64,000 bases of DNA from Microbacterium lacus (GTDB lineage Bacteria; Actinomycetota; Actinomycetes; Actinomycetales; Microbacteriaceae). The DNA is taken from the NCBI RefSeq assembly GCF_039531105.1, contig NZ_BAAAPK010000001.1, positions 2,418,001-2,482,000 of the forward strand. The letters run 5' to 3'. The translations under genes were made by a program, and so were the position numbers. Position 1 is the stretch's first letter. Each line of letters begins with the position of its first letter. Below the pieces are notes generated by a model. It was not told the DNA's origin. It made no database searches and saw nothing but the letters and a program-made list of their open reading frames with translations. This document shows positions 1 to 8,352 of this stretch, piece by piece.

Positions 1-729
1 TACGTCGTCGGCGTGGGCGTCGCGGGGTCCACGGCGAAATCCCTCGCGGCGGCGTGCGACGAGTTCGAGGCCTACGACTCCCTGCCGGGCGTGCCGCGCC
101 CGGCCCGCACCGCACCCGCCGGAAAGGATGCCGGCGGCAGGGCGACCGGCCGTGGCAGCGGTTCGCGCGGGAAGAGCAGCACACCCGCCGCCGACGAGGC
201 CGCCGAGGCGGAATCCGCGGCCCCGGTCGCCGCCGAGACGCCGGCGGAGACCCCTGCCCGCACCCGGGGCGGGCGCGGCTCGAAGAAGCAGCCGGCGAAG
301 GAGACTCCGGCGGCGGACGAGCCGGCGAGCCCCGAGAAGGCGAGCGCGCAGGCGACGGCCGACGACGTGGCACCCCTCTTCCAGGCACCCGAGCCTCTCG
401 CCCCGGCTCGCCGTACGAACCGGCGGGCGACGTCCAGCTCCGTAGCCGCGGCGGCCGCCGAGGAGACGGCATCCGAAGAATCCGCCGAAGACCCGCAGGA
501 CGTCGCGACGCGCCTGCTGGAGCGCGCCCTGCGCCTCGGTCGCGACAAGGACGACGACGCGGAGTGGCTGCACAGTTCCGCCGTGAAGACCCACATGCGC
601 CGGATGGACCCGTCGTTCAGCGAGAAGGCGCTCGGCTATCGATCGTTCTCGGACTTCCTCAAAGCGCGCGAGTCGATCGCGGAGCTCGAGGAGACCGGAC
701 ACGAGCGTCTGGTGCGTCTGCGGGAGTAG
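1..729 (+). CDS. NYN-domain / OST-HTH (LOTUS) protein, 5' partial
   Basis: The reading frame is open from the first base, so the gene starts outside the window. The N-terminal remnant, reading GVGVAGSTAKSLAAACDEF, resembles the end of a NYN (PIN-like, LabA/DUF88) nuclease domain. A long Ala/Pro/Glu/Lys-rich linker of about 130 residues follows. The C-terminus, with AVKTHMRRMDPSFSEKALGY and then a SFSDFLKAR segment, matches an OST-HTH/LOTUS RNA-binding domain. Known NYN-LOTUS proteins are predicted RNA-processing nucleases; the catalytic aspartates lie upstream and cannot be checked here. The linker is low-complexity and probably disordered. Confidence 0.8.
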   Translation, partial: YVVGVGVAGSTAKSLAAACDEFEAYDSLPGVPRPARTAPAGKDAGGRATGRGSGSRGKSSTPAADEAAEAESAAPVAAETPAETPARTRGGRGSKKQPAKETPAADEPASPEKASAQATADDVAPLFQAPEPLAPARRTNRRATSSSVAAAAAEETASEESAEDPQDVATRLLERALRLGRDKDDDAEWLHSSAVKTHMRRMDPSFSEKALGYRSFSDFLKARESIAELEETGHERLVRLRE

Positions 730-733
730 CCCC

Positions 734-764
734 CTTGAAACCTGAATCAAGTTTCAGGTAATGT
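734..764 (+). promoter_or_regulatory. Promoter within a 25-bp palindromic operator for the MFS gene
   Basis: A -35 TTGAAA (735-740) and a -10 TAATGT (759-764) are separated by 18 bp. Positions 734-758 form an almost perfect palindrome (20 of 25 positions self-complementary) with arms TGAAAC (736-741) and GTTTCA (751-756). The dyad fills the spacer and the -35, the usual place for a repressor. The size and symmetry suit a MarR- or TetR-type dimer, but the regulator is not identifiable here. Confidence 0.65.
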
Positions 765-817
765 GCGTGAGCGGCATCCCCCCTGCCGTTCCCGCGCCTA
801 CAAGGAGGTATCAGCGC

Positions 818-2206
818 ATGGCATCAGCCACGTCTCCCCGCACCCCCGCATCGCCACCTCAGACCGCTCCCTCGAGTCTGCGTCGCGTCGTCACCGCCTC
901 GATGGCGGGCACGGTCGTCGAGTGGTACGAGTTCTTCCTCTACGCCACGGCGGCGACGCTCGTGTTCAACAAGATCATGTTCCCGCCGTCGGACGACCCG
1001 TACGCTCCGATCATCGCCGCCTTCGTGACGTACGCGGTCGGTTTCGTCGCCCGCCCGCTCGGCGGCATCGTCTTCGGCCACTTCGGCGACAAGTACGGCC
1101 GCAAGAAGCTCCTGCAGTTCGCGATCGTGCTGGTCGGCGTCGCCACGTTCCTGATGGGATGCCTGCCGACGTACGCGCAAGTGGGCCTCCTCGCGCCGAT
1201 CCTGCTCGTCGTGCTGCGCTTCGCCCAGGGCTTCGCGGTGGGCGGCGAATGGGGCGGTGCCGTGCTTCTGGTCGCCGAGCACTCCCCCGACAAGTCCCGC
1301 GGGTTCTGGGCGTCCTTCCCGCAGGCAGCCGTGCCGATCGGCAACCTGACCGCGACGCTCGTTCTGCTCGTGCTCAGCCGCACGCTCAGTGAGGAGCAGT
1401 TCCTCTCGTGGGGATGGCGTATCGGCTTCTGGCTTTCGGTCGTGATCGTCGCGATCGGCTACTACGTGCGCACCCGCATCACCGATGCCCCGATCTTCCT
1501 CGAGGTGCAGAAGGAGATCGAGGAGTCGAAGCAGACGCGCTACGGCGTGTTCGAGGTGCTCAAGCGCTACCCGCGCGGCGTCTTCACCGCGATGGGTCTG
1601 CGCTTCGCGGAGAACATCATGTACTACCTCGTCGTGACGTTCTCGATCACCTATCTGAGCGTCGCGCTCGAGGTGAACACCGCCGAGATCCTCGGGCTCC
1701 TGGCGATCGCGCACATCGTCCACATGATCGTGATCCCGCTCATCGGCGGGCTGGCCGACCGGATCGGCCGCAAGCCCACCTACCTGATCGGCGTCCTCGG
1801 TGCCGCGGTCTGGGGCTTCATCGCCTTCCCGCTGTTCGACACGAAGAACCCGTTCGTGATCGTGTTCGCGATCTCGCTCGGCCTGTTCATCCACGCGTTC
1901 ATGTACGCGCCGCAGCCGGCGATCATGTCCGAGATGTTCCCGACGCGCATGCGGTACTCCGGAGTCTCACTCGGATACCAGGTCACCTCGATCGTGGCCG
2001 GCTCGCTCGCGCCGATCATCGCGGTCGCGCTCCTGTCCGCGTACGGCTCGTACGTCCCGGTCGCGGTGTACCTGGCGATCGCTGCGGCGGTGTCCCTCGT
2101 CGCTGTGGTCTCCATGCGCGAGACCAAGGGCTCGTCGCTGCACGAGCTCGATCGCATCGACGATGCGCGGCGCGCCGAGGCCGAGCGCGTGGCTGATCGC
2201 GTCTGA
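818..2206 (+). CDS. MHS-family MFS transporter (metabolite:H+ symporter)
   Basis: This 462-residue protein has 12 hydrophobic segments and the signatures of the metabolite:H+ symporter family (ProP, ShiA, KgtP): VVEWYEFFLYAT near residue 37, the loop motif GHFGDKYGRKK after TM2, and GGEWGGAVLLVAEH in TM4. A second GGLADRIGRKP loop lies mid-protein. It likely imports an organic acid or osmolyte with protons; the substrate cannot be read from sequence. ATG at 818 is chosen because AAGGAGG (802-808) precedes it; the open frame reaches back to 761, but that extension overlaps the promoter. A hairpin follows the stop. Confidence 0.88.
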   Translation: MASATSPRTPASPPQTAPSSLRRVVTASMAGTVVEWYEFFLYATAATLVFNKIMFPPSDDPYAPIIAAFVTYAVGFVARPLGGIVFGHFGDKYGRKKLLQFAIVLVGVATFLMGCLPTYAQVGLLAPILLVVLRFAQGFAVGGEWGGAVLLVAEHSPDKSRGFWASFPQAAVPIGNLTATLVLLVLSRTLSEEQFLSWGWRIGFWLSVVIVAIGYYVRTRITDAPIFLEVQKEIEESKQTRYGVFEVLKRYPRGVFTAMGLRFAENIMYYLVVTFSITYLSVALEVNTAEILGLLAIAHIVHMIVIPLIGGLADRIGRKPTYLIGVLGAAVWGFIAFPLFDTKNPFVIVFAISLGLFIHAFMYAPQPAIMSEMFPTRMRYSGVSLGYQVTSIVAGSLAPIIAVALLSAYGSYVPVAVYLAIAAAVSLVAVVSMRETKGSSLHELDRIDDARRAEAERVADRV

Positions 2207-2229
2207 CCGGCATCCGCTCGCCTGACCGG

Positions 2230-2262
2230 GCCCCCGTCACCGGAAGGTGGCGGGGGCTTCGT
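2230..2262 (+). terminator. Hairpin terminator after the MFS gene
   Basis: GCCCCCG and CACC (2230-2241) pair with GGTG and CGGGGGC (2246-2257) around a GGAA tetraloop, with one T/G mismatch. It starts 24 bp after the stop codon. The downstream tract (TTCGTC) is only weakly T-rich, as is usual in high-GC actinobacteria. Confidence 0.7.
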
Positions 2263-2293
2263 CCTGCCTCCCGCCGCGGCCCCGGCCCCGGCC

Positions 2294-2514
2294 CCATGGT
2301 GGCTCTTCCCCCGAGGTGGTGGCTCTTCCCCCGAGATGGTGGGTTTTCCCACGAGGTGGTGGGTTTCCCGCCGAGATGGTGCCCACCATCTCGGCGCGAA
2401 AGGGACCATCTCGGCGGAAAGGGGACCATCTCGGGGCAAGAGGGACCATCTCGGCGGAAAAGGGACCACCTCGGGGCAAAGGGGACCACCTCGGCGGAAA
2501 GAGGACCACCGGGA
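2294..2514. repeat. 20-bp-period repeat array with a central orientation switch
   Basis: A GAGRTGGT core recurs every 20 bp: left-hand copies end at 2300 (degenerate), 2320, 2340, 2360 and 2380. After a 4-bp GCCC centre the complementary ACCATCTCGG / ACCACCTCGG core starts at 2385, 2405, 2425, 2445, 2465, 2485 and 2505 (degenerate). The array is therefore one large imperfect inverted repeat built from a strictly phased tandem repeat. Inter-core sequence is purine- or pyrimidine-biased (GGCGGAAAGGG, GGCTCTTCCCC). It occupies the gap between the MFS terminator and the ROK regulator and encodes no plausible protein. I do not recognise the family. Confidence 0.85.
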
Positions 2515-2538
2515 CGGGACGGCCGGGAGGGCGTCCGG

Positions 2539-2554
2539 TACAGTGTCGATCGTG
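2539..2554 (+). promoter_or_regulatory. -10 element for a leaderless ROK regulator
   Basis: TACAGT (2539-2544) is followed after 7 nt by GTG at 2552. No clear -35 is visible. The arrangement matches the leaderless starts elsewhere in the window. Confidence 0.45.
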
Positions 2555-3739
2555 GTAGGACGCATCGCCCCGCCCGGCTCGCAGACTTCACTCCGTGAAG
2601 CCAACCGAGCCCGGCTCGTCGAGTCGCTCAAAAGACATGGGCGGCTGACGCAAGTGGAGTTGGCCGGCAGCACCGGCCTCTCGCCTGCCACCGTGTCCAA
2701 CATCGTCAAGGAGCTCACCGCTTCGGGTCTGCTTCACACCTCGATCACTTCGCGCAGCGGACGCCGTGCGACCCTGGTCTCCCTCGCCCGCCAGCTGGGT
2801 CTCGTCGCCGGCGTCCACTTCAGCTCTCGCCAGCTGCACATCGCGATCGCTGACGCCACACGCACCGTGATCACGCAGACATCGCTGCCGCTCGCGCTCG
2901 ATCACCGGCACGACGCCGAACTCGACCGTCTCAGCATCCTCCTCGGCGACATGATGGAGACCCTGGGCGGTACCGTCAGCGACCTGCTCGCCGTGGGCCT
3001 CGCACTGCCCGCACCCATCGATCCGCGCACCGGGATGGTCTCCACCCCGGGACTCCTCCGCGGCTGGGAGGGCGTCGACGTCGCCGAAAGCCTCACCGCC
3101 CGCATCGGGCGCCCCGTGTTCGTCGACAGCGAGGCGAATCTCGCGGGACTCGCCGAAGCCCGCGAAGGCGCCGGTCGGAATGCGTCGTCGTCGGTGTTCA
3201 TCCGGGTCGGCCACACGATCAGCGCCGGACTCATCGTCGGCGGCGACCTCTTCCGCGGCGTGAACGGCAAAGCGGGTCAGATCGGCCACGTCACGATCGA
3301 CGAGAACGGTCCGATGTGCCGCTGCAGCAACCGCGGGTGCCTCGAGACGTACGCGGGCGGCCCCGCCCTGCTTTCGCTCTTCCCCCCGAGCGAGGGCATG
3401 CAGCGTCTCCGGGACCTCATTCAGGCATCGGATGCCGGTGACGGCAGTTCCCGCCGGGTGATCGCCGACGCCGGACGGCACATCGGCATCGCCGCGGCGA
3501 GCCTGTGCAATCTGTTCGACCCGGAGCTCATCATCGTCGGTGGCGAACTCGGCGAGGCGGGCGAGATCCTGATGGCCCCGATGCGCCACTCGCTCGAGCG
3601 CACCGCGCTCGCCTCGGCGGACGGACTGCCCGAGATCGTCGGCGCGACGTTCGGCGGATGGGCCGAGACGCGCGGCGCGATCACGATCGCGCTGGATCAC
3701 GTCACGGTGGATGCCGAAGCCGTGCCGTTCTCGGCGTAG
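2552..3739 (+). CDS. ROK-family transcriptional regulator
   Basis: The 395-residue protein has an N-terminal winged helix-turn-helix (LTQVELAGSTGLSPATVSNI, around residues 32-55). A sugar-kinase-like ROK domain follows, with the zinc/ROK signature around GQIGHVTIDENGPMCRCSNRGCLETYAG. The cysteines of CRCSNRGC match the ROK zinc site. It lies just upstream of two xylose-type ABC transporter cassettes in the same direction and is the obvious candidate to control them; XylR-type ROK proteins repress pentose genes and respond to the sugar. The start is GTG 2552 (leaderless) or GTG 2543 (weak GGGAGG at 2525). The open frame runs back into the repeat array, which is not credible coding sequence. 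Confidence 0.85.
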   Translation: MVGRIAPPGSQTSLREANRARLVESLKRHGRLTQVELAGSTGLSPATVSNIVKELTASGLLHTSITSRSGRRATLVSLARQLGLVAGVHFSSRQLHIAIADATRTVITQTSLPLALDHRHDAELDRLSILLGDMMETLGGTVSDLLAVGLALPAPIDPRTGMVSTPGLLRGWEGVDVAESLTARIGRPVFVDSEANLAGLAEAREGAGRNASSSVFIRVGHTISAGLIVGGDLFRGVNGKAGQIGHVTIDENGPMCRCSNRGCLETYAGGPALLSLFPPSEGMQRLRDLIQASDAGDGSSRRVIADAGRHIGIAAASLCNLFDPELIIVGGELGEAGEILMAPMRHSLERTALASADGLPEIVGATFGGWAETRGAITIALDHVTVDAEAVPFSA

Positions 3740-3802
3740 GCTCGACATCCCGTTTCCCTCCCGCCCGGACCGCATCCGGGTCGCACCCGAAGAAGGGGTC
3801 CG

Positions 3803-4864
3803 ATGAAGCGCCTCTCCCGCACGGGCATGGTGGTGATCACCGGCGCGATCCTCGCCGGCTCGCTCGCGGCGTGCACGGGTGGCACGGCGCCGGACGACGG
3901 GGCCGGGACGATCGCACTCCTGCTGCCAGACGCGAAGACCGCCCGCTACGAGACGTTCGACCGGCCGATCTTCGAGGCCCGTGTGGCGGAGCTGGGCGAT
4001 TACGAGGTGCTCTACTCGAACGCCGACGGCGACGCGACCAAGCAGCAGCAGCAGGCCGAGTCCGCCCTCGCGGCCGGCGCCGACGTGCTCGTGCTCGACG
4101 CGTTCGACACGCAGGCTGCCGTCAGCATCGTGCTGTCCGCGAACGCGCAGAATGTGCCGGTGATCTCCTACGACCGACTGATCGCCGGCGGCGACCTCGC
4201 GTACTACATCTCGTTCGACAACGAGCTCGTGGGCGACCTCCAGGCGACGGAGTTCGTGCGGGCGCTCGACGAAGACGGACGCGGCTCCGGCGGCGTCCTC
4301 ATGGTGAACGGGTCTCCGACCGACAGCAATGCCGCGCAGTTCAAGGCGGGTGCGACCGAAGTGATCCAGAGCAGCGATCTGCGCGTCCTCGCCGCGTACG
4401 ACACCCCGGGGTGGAGTCCGGAGAAGGCGCAGGAGTGGGTCGCCGGTCAGATCGCCCAGTACGGCGATGAGATCGTGGGTGTCTACGCCGCGAACGACGG
4501 CGTCGCCGGCGGGGCGATCTCGGCGCTGAAAGCGGCCAACGTCGAGCCCTTCCCCGTCGTGACAGGGCAGGATGCCGAGCTGTCCGCGATCCAGCGCCTC
4601 CTCACCGGAGACCAGCAGATGACGGTGTACAAGGCGATCCGCCCGCAGGCCGAGCGCGCCGCTGACGTCGCCGTCGCGCTCATCCGCGGCGAGCAGATCG
4701 AGGCGCCGCTGGAGATCCAGGGCACACCGTCGACCCTCCTCGAGCCGGTGGCCGTGACCGTGGACAACATCGCCGAGACCGTGATCGCGGACGGATTCTG
4801 GAGCGTCGAGGACATCTGCACCCCCGCCCTGGCGGCCGCGTGCGACGCGGCCGGCATCCGATGA
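3803..4864 (+). CDS. Sugar ABC transporter substrate-binding lipoprotein (XylF-like), cassette 1
   Basis: A 353-residue protein with a lipoprotein signal peptide; the lipobox is LAAC with the lipidated cysteine at residue 24. The mature part is a type I periplasmic-binding fold of the CUT2 class. Features shared with XylF include the LLLPDAKTARYETFDRP start and the hinge segment VISYDRLIAGGDLAYYISFD. It probably binds an aldopentose or related sugar outside the membrane. ATG 3803 is preceded by GAAGAAGGGG. It lies 63 bp after the ROK gene and 37 bp before the ATPase start. The second binding protein at 7183 is a clear paralogue. Confidence 0.87.
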   Translation: MKRLSRTGMVVITGAILAGSLAACTGGTAPDDGAGTIALLLPDAKTARYETFDRPIFEARVAELGDYEVLYSNADGDATKQQQQAESALAAGADVLVLDAFDTQAAVSIVLSANAQNVPVISYDRLIAGGDLAYYISFDNELVGDLQATEFVRALDEDGRGSGGVLMVNGSPTDSNAAQFKAGATEVIQSSDLRVLAAYDTPGWSPEKAQEWVAGQIAQYGDEIVGVYAANDGVAGGAISALKAANVEPFPVVTGQDAELSAIQRLLTGDQQMTVYKAIRPQAERAADVAVALIRGEQIEAPLEIQGTPSTLLEPVAVTVDNIAETVIADGFWSVEDICTPALAAACDAAGIR

Positions 4865-4901
4865 TCGATGTGAGGCGCCCGTGGCGCCGCGAAGTGAGAG
4901 C

Positions 4902-5780
4902 ATGACCTCTATGTCGATGACGCCGGCGCGACCGGGGCGCTCGCGGGAGCGCGTGCTCACCGTCCGGGCGATCAACAAGCGCTTCGGGGCCGTGAAGGCG
5001 CTCACCGACGTGGACTTCTGGGTGAACGAGGGCGAGGTGGTCGCCCTGATCGGCGACAACGGCGCCGGCAAGTCCACGCTCGTCAAGCTCCTCTCCGGCG
5101 TCTACTCCCCCGATTCCGGCGCGATCGAGTACGACGGCGACCCGGTTGAGATCGGGAGCCCCGCGGACGCGCAGGAGCTCGGGATCGCGACGGTGTTCCA
5201 GGACCTCGCGCTGTGCGACAACCTCGACGTCGTGGCGAACCTGTGGCTCGGGCGCGAACTCAGAAACGGGCGGATGCTGGACGAAGTCGACATGGAGCAG
5301 CAGACGTGGACGCTCCTTCGCGAGCTCTCGGCGAAGATCCCGTCCGTGCGCATTCCGGTCGCCTCGCTCTCCGGCGGACAGCGCCAGACCGTCGCGATCG
5401 CACGCTCGCTCATCGGCGACCCGCGCATCGTGATCCTGGACGAGCCCACCGCCGCCCTCGGCGTCGCGCAGACCGCGGAGGTCCTGAATCTCATCGAGCG
5501 CCTGCGGGAACGCGGGCACGGCGTCGTGCTCGTGAGCCACAGCATGGCGGACGTGATGGCGGTCGCCGATCGGGTCGTCGTGCTGCGCCTGGGCCGCAAC
5601 AACGGCGTCTACAACATCGCGGACGTCACGAGCGAGACGCTCATCGCCGCGATCACCGGCGCGGTGGACAATGCGGTCGCACGGCGGGCGGCCGACCGCC
5701 CGTCCGACCGGCCCGCCGATCCGAAGGTCATCCCGCTGAACGACCGCGACGCGCGTCGCCGCGGACGGAGTGAGCGATGA
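4902..5780 (+). CDS. Sugar ABC transporter ATP-binding protein, cassette 1
   Basis: A single ABC ATPase domain of about 292 residues: Walker A GDNGAGKST, signature LSGGQRQ, Walker B RIVILDEPTAAL, then a switch histidine in VLVSHSM. Classical CUT2 ATPases (RbsA, AraG) are double-domain proteins near 500 residues; this is the single-domain form and must dimerise. The start is uncertain: ATG 4902 follows GTGAGAG closely, with in-frame ATGs at 4911 and 4917 and a GTG at 4881. The C-terminal tail of about 40 residues is Arg/Asp-rich. The stop overlaps the permease start as ATGA. Confidence 0.87.
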   Translation: MTSMSMTPARPGRSRERVLTVRAINKRFGAVKALTDVDFWVNEGEVVALIGDNGAGKSTLVKLLSGVYSPDSGAIEYDGDPVEIGSPADAQELGIATVFQDLALCDNLDVVANLWLGRELRNGRMLDEVDMEQQTWTLLRELSAKIPSVRIPVASLSGGQRQTVAIARSLIGDPRIVILDEPTAALGVAQTAEVLNLIERLRERGHGVVLVSHSMADVMAVADRVVVLRLGRNNGVYNIADVTSETLIAAITGAVDNAVARRAADRPSDRPADPKVIPLNDRDARRRGRSER

Positions 5781-7021
5781 ACGCCGGCAAAGACCTCGCA
5801 CCCCAGCTGGAGAGCGAGGGCGGGCTTTTCACCGCGGACGGCATGCGCTCGGCGGCGGAGTCCCTGCTGAACCGCATCCGCGGCGGCGATCTGGGCTCGC
5901 TCCCGGTGATCATCGGTCTCGTCGTGATCTGGGCGATCTTCCAAGCACTGAACCCCGTGTTCCTCTCCAGCACGAACCTGGTGAACCTCACGATGCAGTG
6001 CGCGGCGATCGGCACGATCGCGCTGGGAATCGTCCTGGTGCTCCTCGTCGGCGAGATCGATCTCTCGGTCGGTTCGGTGTCCGGGCTCGCCGCGGCGATC
6101 CTCGCGGTCAGCTTCGTGCAGCTGCAGTGGAACCCCGTTCTCGCGATCGCCGCGGCGATCGCCGCCGGCGCGCTCGTGGGCCTGCTGTACGGCTTCCTCT
6201 ACACGCGCTTCGGTCTTCCGAGCTTCGTGATCACTCTCGCCGGGCTCCTCGGCTTCCTCGGGCTGCAGCTGTGGATCCTCGGCGACACGGGGTCGATCGG
6301 CCTGCCGTTCGATTCGTGGATCGTCCAGTTCGCCCAGCAGTGGTACCTGCCGGCGTGGGCGTCTTACCTCGTCGCCGGCGCGACGGCGGCGGCGTACGCC
6401 TGGATCCGGTTGCGCCGCGCCGCGCAGCGCAGCGCAGCGAACCTCGTGAGCCAGTCCTACGTCGAGATCGGGGTGCGCACCGGCGCCCTGCTGGCGTTCC
6501 TGCTCGTGGCCGCGTGGTACCTGAATCTGTCGCGCGGTGTGGGTGTCATGTTCCTGTTCTTCCTCGTGCTCGTGGTGATCCTCGACATCGCGCTCACCCG
6601 CACGCGCTGGGGTCGAGCCGTGTATGCGGTGGGTGGATCCGTGGATGCGTCCCGGCGTGCCGGCATCCGCGTCGACCGCATCTACATCTCGGTGTTCATG
6701 CTGTGCTCCACCCTCGCCGCCGTCGGCGGCGTGCTGGCCGCCGCCCGCCTCGCGTCGGCGAACCAGAGTTCGGGGACCGGGGATGTGAATCTCAATGCGA
6801 TCGCCGCCGCCGTCATCGGCGGTGCGAGCCTGTTCGGCGGCCGGGGCACGGCGTTCGCGGCGCTCCTGGGCATCTTCGTGATCCAGTCGATCTCGTCCGG
6901 CCTGACGTTGCTCAACCTCGACTCGTCCGTGATCTTCATGATCACCGGAATCGTGCTCGTCCTGGCCGTCACTGTCGACTCGCTGTCCCGCAGGAAGCGC
7001 ACCGCCGTCGGTCGCGCCTGA
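5777..7021 (+). CDS. Sugar ABC transporter permease (XylH-like), cassette 1
   Basis: This 414-residue polytopic membrane protein has about 10 hydrophobic segments. CUT2 permease signatures include LLVGEIDLSVGSVSGLAAAI (near residue 95) and GGASLFGGRGT near residue 350. It forms the sugar channel with the cassette 1 ATPase, to which it is translationally coupled by a 4-bp overlap. It is longer than RbsC because of a charged cytoplasmic loop around residues 205-235 (WIRLRRAAQRSAAN). It aligns along its length with the permease at 9153. Confidence 0.88.
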   Translation: MNAGKDLAPQLESEGGLFTADGMRSAAESLLNRIRGGDLGSLPVIIGLVVIWAIFQALNPVFLSSTNLVNLTMQCAAIGTIALGIVLVLLVGEIDLSVGSVSGLAAAILAVSFVQLQWNPVLAIAAAIAAGALVGLLYGFLYTRFGLPSFVITLAGLLGFLGLQLWILGDTGSIGLPFDSWIVQFAQQWYLPAWASYLVAGATAAAYAWIRLRRAAQRSAANLVSQSYVEIGVRTGALLAFLLVAAWYLNLSRGVGVMFLFFLVLVVILDIALTRTRWGRAVYAVGGSVDASRRAGIRVDRIYISVFMLCSTLAAVGGVLAAARLASANQSSGTGDVNLNAIAAAVIGGASLFGGRGTAFAALLGIFVIQSISSGLTLLNLDSSVIFMITGIVLVLAVTVDSLSRRKRTAVGRA

Positions 7022-7049
7022 CGTCATGCGTTCACGGCGCGAATCCGAA

Positions 7050-7121
7050 AACGCCGTTGCAAAAGCGTTACGTTCATGTCTTGACGCCAAGGACGGATGC
7101 CAGGAGTATCGCTGTTAGCGA
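7050..7121 (+). promoter_or_regulatory. Promoter and palindromic operators for cassette 2
   Basis: A -35 TTGACG (7081-7086) and a -10 GAGTAT (7104-7109) are separated by 17 bp. TCGCT-GTT-AGCGA (7109-7121) is a dyad on the expected start site. A second dyad, AACGC (7050-7054) with GCGTT (7065-7069), sits upstream of the -35. Both are good candidate sites for the neighbouring ROK regulator, which is an inference. Confidence 0.55.
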
Positions 7122-7182
7122 CGAACGCGTCCGGTTCCCCTGGGGGTCCGGCGTACGCATATTCAAAGACGAAAGGCGAAAG

Positions 7183-8265
7183 ATGAAGAAGTCTTCAATC
7201 CTCTCCGTGGCCGCCCTCACGGGTGCTGCCGCGCTGCTCCTGGCCGGGTGTTCCGGCTCGAGCGGCGGTACGCCCAGCGAGAGCAGCGCGGGTGGAGGCG
7301 ACGCAGCGGGCCGCGCGTGCGTCATCCTTCCGGACGCGGCGTCCTCGCCGCGCTGGGAGAACTTCGACCGCAAGTACCTCCAGGAGGGTCTGGAGGGCGC
7401 CGGCTTCGAGGTCGACATCCAGAACGCTCAGGGTGACGTCAACAAGTACTCGACGATCGCCGACCAGCAGCTCACCCAGGGCTGCGGCGTGATGCTCCTC
7501 GTGGACTACCAGGGCGCCGCCGAGGCCGTGGCCACCAAGGCCAAGGCCGAGGGCATCCCGGTGATCGCGTACGACCGTCCCTTCGCGGGCGCGGACTACT
7601 ACGTGTCCTTCGACAACGTCGAGGTCGGCCGCCTGCAGGGCCAGACGGTGCTCGACGGCCTCGAGGCCAAGGGTGTCGACCCGGCCGCCGCGAAGGTCGT
7701 CTACATCGGTGGAGACCCGACGGACGGAAACGCCGCGATGTTCAAGGAAGGCGCTGTCGAGGTCATGGAAGGCGCCGGCATCGTCGCGGCCGCCGAGCCC
7801 CCGGGGGCCTGGGACCAGGCCAAGTCGCAGACCAACTTCGAGCAGGCTCTGACCTCGCTCGGCGGTCAGGTCGACGGCGTGTGGGCGGCCAACGACACGA
7901 ACGCGGCCGGTGTCATCAAGGTCCTCCAGGACAACAACCTCAAGGGTGTTGCGGTCTCGGGCCAGGACGCGAACGTCGCGGGCCTGCAGAACATCCTGCT
8001 CGGCTGGCAGACCGCGACGGTCTACAAGCCCGTCGCCGACGAGGCTGCCGCAGCCGTCGACGTCGCGGTCGCTCTGCTGAGCGGCGAGGACGTCACCGCT
8101 GACGCGAAGCTGGACGACGGCACGCCGTACATTCAGGTCACGCCGGTTCTGGTCGGCCCGGAGCAGGTCAAGGACGTCGTCGCCGCCGGTGACGCCGCCT
8201 ACGACGATGTCTGCACCCCCGACGTCGCCGCCGCGTGCGAGCAGTACGGCGTCGTCGCACCGTAA
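7183..8265 (+). CDS. Sugar ABC transporter substrate-binding lipoprotein (XylF-like), cassette 2
   Basis: A 360-residue lipoprotein; the lipobox is LAGC with the lipidated cysteine at residue 23, followed by a Gly/Ser-rich linker. The XylF-like domain contains VIAYDRPFAGADYYVSFDN and a C-terminal pair of cysteines around DVCTPDVAAACEQYG, also present in the cassette 1 protein. ATG 7183 is preceded by AAAGGCGAAAG. The reading frame happens to be open back to 5770, across the preceding gene in another frame, but the signal peptide fixes this start. It has its own promoter and is likely the most highly expressed member of the cassette. Confidence 0.9.
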   Translation: MKKSSILSVAALTGAAALLLAGCSGSSGGTPSESSAGGGDAAGRACVILPDAASSPRWENFDRKYLQEGLEGAGFEVDIQNAQGDVNKYSTIADQQLTQGCGVMLLVDYQGAAEAVATKAKAEGIPVIAYDRPFAGADYYVSFDNVEVGRLQGQTVLDGLEAKGVDPAAAKVVYIGGDPTDGNAAMFKEGAVEVMEGAGIVAAAEPPGAWDQAKSQTNFEQALTSLGGQVDGVWAANDTNAAGVIKVLQDNNLKGVAVSGQDANVAGLQNILLGWQTATVYKPVADEAAAAVDVAVALLSGEDVTADAKLDDGTPYIQVTPVLVGPEQVKDVVAAGDAAYDDVCTPDVAAACEQYGVVAP

Positions 8266-8281
8266 GCACGAGTCACCCGCA

Positions 8282-8319
8282 TCGAGGGCGCCGCGCCCGC
8301 AACAGCGCGGCGTCCTCGA
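8282..8319 (+). terminator. Intra-operon hairpin after the binding-protein gene
   Basis: TCGAGGGCGCCGCGC (8282-8296) pairs with GCGCGGCGTCCTCGA (8305-8319) with one G-T wobble around an 8-nt loop. There is no T-tract. Such hairpins downstream of binding-protein genes usually stabilise the upstream message or attenuate the membrane-component genes. Confidence 0.6.
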
Positions 8320-8352
8320 CGCGTACCTCCCCGAACCCGCAAGGAAGCGAGC

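Noticed and set aside
2294..2514. CRISPR array
   Set aside because: The repeats are only about 8-10 bp of conserved core, period 20, without unique spacers, and half are inverted; no cas genes are near.
2588..5086. Long minus-strand open frame of 832 codons
   Set aside because: It is antisense to the ROK and binding-protein genes, which have clear domains; long antisense frames are expected in high-GC DNA.
5770..7182. N-terminal extension of the second sugar-binding protein
   Set aside because: The frame crosses the permease gene out of frame; a signal peptide with lipobox and a ribosome-binding site fix the start at 7183.
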